A DNA stretch of 64,000 bases from Phytopseudomonas seleniipraecipitans. GTDB lineage: Bacteria > Pseudomonadota > Gammaproteobacteria > Pseudomonadales > Pseudomonadaceae. Under the pieces are notes generated by a model, which saw nothing but the letters and a program-made list of their open reading frames with translations, searched no databases and was not told where the DNA came from. This document shows, one piece after another, positions 63,629 through 64,000 of this stretch (positions within the stretch are counted from its first letter, which is position 1; every line of letters begins with the position of its first letter). Location of the stretch: positions 62,001 through 126,000 of the forward strand of contig NZ_FNBM01000006.1 in NCBI RefSeq assembly GCF_900102335.1. The letters are read 5' to 3'. The translations under genes were made by a program, and so were the position numbers.

Positions 63629-64000
63629 TTATTTCCTCGGGTCGAAGGCATCGCGAGCGGCCTCGCCGATAAACACCAGCAGGCTGAGCATGATGGCCAG
63701 CACGGCGAATGCGCTCATGCCGAGCCAAGGCGCCTGCAGATTGGATTTGCCTTGCGCCACCAGTTCGCCGAGCGACGGTGAGCCGGCAGGCAGGCCGAAG
63801 CCGAGGAAGTCCAGCGCAGTGAGCGTGCCGATGGCGCCAGTGAGGATGAACGGCAGGAAGGTCATGGTCGACACCATGGCGTTGGGGAGGATATGTCGGA
63901 ACATGATGGCGCCGTTACGCATGCCCAGCGCACGGGCTGCGCGCACGTATTCCAGATTGCGGCCACGCAGAAACTCTGCACGCACCACATCCACCAGGCT
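63629..64000 (-). CDS. yejE: ABC permease C-terminal part, YejE-like (truncated by window edge)
   Basis: The last 123 residues or so of an inner-membrane permease; the 5' part lies beyond base 64000. The EAA-type loop ARALGMRNGAIMFRHILPNAMVS and the helix ILTGAIGTLTALDFLGFGLP are as in YejE/DppC-type permeases, and the end FIGEAARDAFDPRK is the normal C-terminus. It is followed one base later by yejF, so they are coupled. Substrate inferred as oligopeptides from the YejF partner. Confidence 0.88.
   Translation of the reverse strand, partial: SLVDVVRAEFLRGRNLEYVRAARALGMRNGAIMFRHILPNAMVSTMTFLPFILTGAIGTLTALDFLGFGLPAGSPSLGELVAQGKSNLQAPWLGMSAFAVLAIMLSLLVFIGEAARDAFDPRK

Overview
The window looks like a chromosomal segment of a Pseudomonas sensu lato species (Gammaproteobacteria). 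GC is high, and codon use is uniform except in a few short stretches. Two long blocks have a gene order I recognise from Pseudomonas aeruginosa: queF / HAD-like / mlaA / PilZ / rssB / rssC / tal / dusA (about 11.9-19.1 kb), and lpxH / ppiB / glnS / cysS / folD / tRNAs / tig / clpP / clpX / lon / hupB / ppiD / yej-type ABC genes (about 45.3-64 kb). These assignments rest on protein motifs and remembered synteny; no search was run. Species cannot be fixed; the interspersed GTAGGGTGGA-type hairpin repeats would suit the P. mendocina/oleovorans side of the genus (inference).

Layout. 0-11 kb: an RraB-like RNase E regulator, a protealysin-type M4 protease translationally coupled to an emfourin-like inhibitor, an AEC permease, a PepSY protein and two very small membrane-protein ORFs, a glutamine amidotransferase, a malate:quinone oxidoreductase with a lipoprotein-like leader, a low-complexity exported protein, an ExaC-like aldehyde dehydrogenase, a LysR regulator and a TauE/SafE exporter. 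11-19 kb: core pyrF-queF-mlaA-rssBC-tal-dusA block. 19-23 kb: an AraC regulator divergent from an FAH-family / SDR / 2-hydroxyacid dehydrogenase catabolic set. 23-30 kb: metal and cofactor genes, namely a yybP-ykoY (Mn2+) riboswitch with mntP, a zinc-independent L31 with promoter and Zur-type palindromes, and a cobalamin riboswitch followed by btuF-like, btuC-like and btuD-like genes, pseudoazurin and an MFS gene. 30-38.6 kb: mixed accessory genes, including a MarR regulator with two palindromic operators divergent from a PLP aminotransferase. 38.6-45 kb: cadA/cadR with a MerR-type operator, a 378-bp MITE-like element abutting the cadR stop codon, stress proteins, a tandem-DUF305 protein and miaE. 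45-64 kb: housekeeping and proteostasis, with tRNA-Arg, tRNA-His and tRNA-Leu, interrupted by an orphan UvrD-like helicase gene between cysS and folD.

The most interesting items are the 378-bp element with terminal inverted repeats and a TAA duplication that includes the cadR stop codon; the orphan SF1 helicase inside an otherwise conserved block; the protease/inhibitor pair; the cobalamin-riboswitch locus that continues into a cupredoxin and an MFS gene; the double Zur-like site at rpmE2; and several small or non-coding structures. I see no CRISPR array, prophage, intact IS transposase or rRNA operon. I did not find one clearly unprecedented multigene system, and the findings are scored accordingly.
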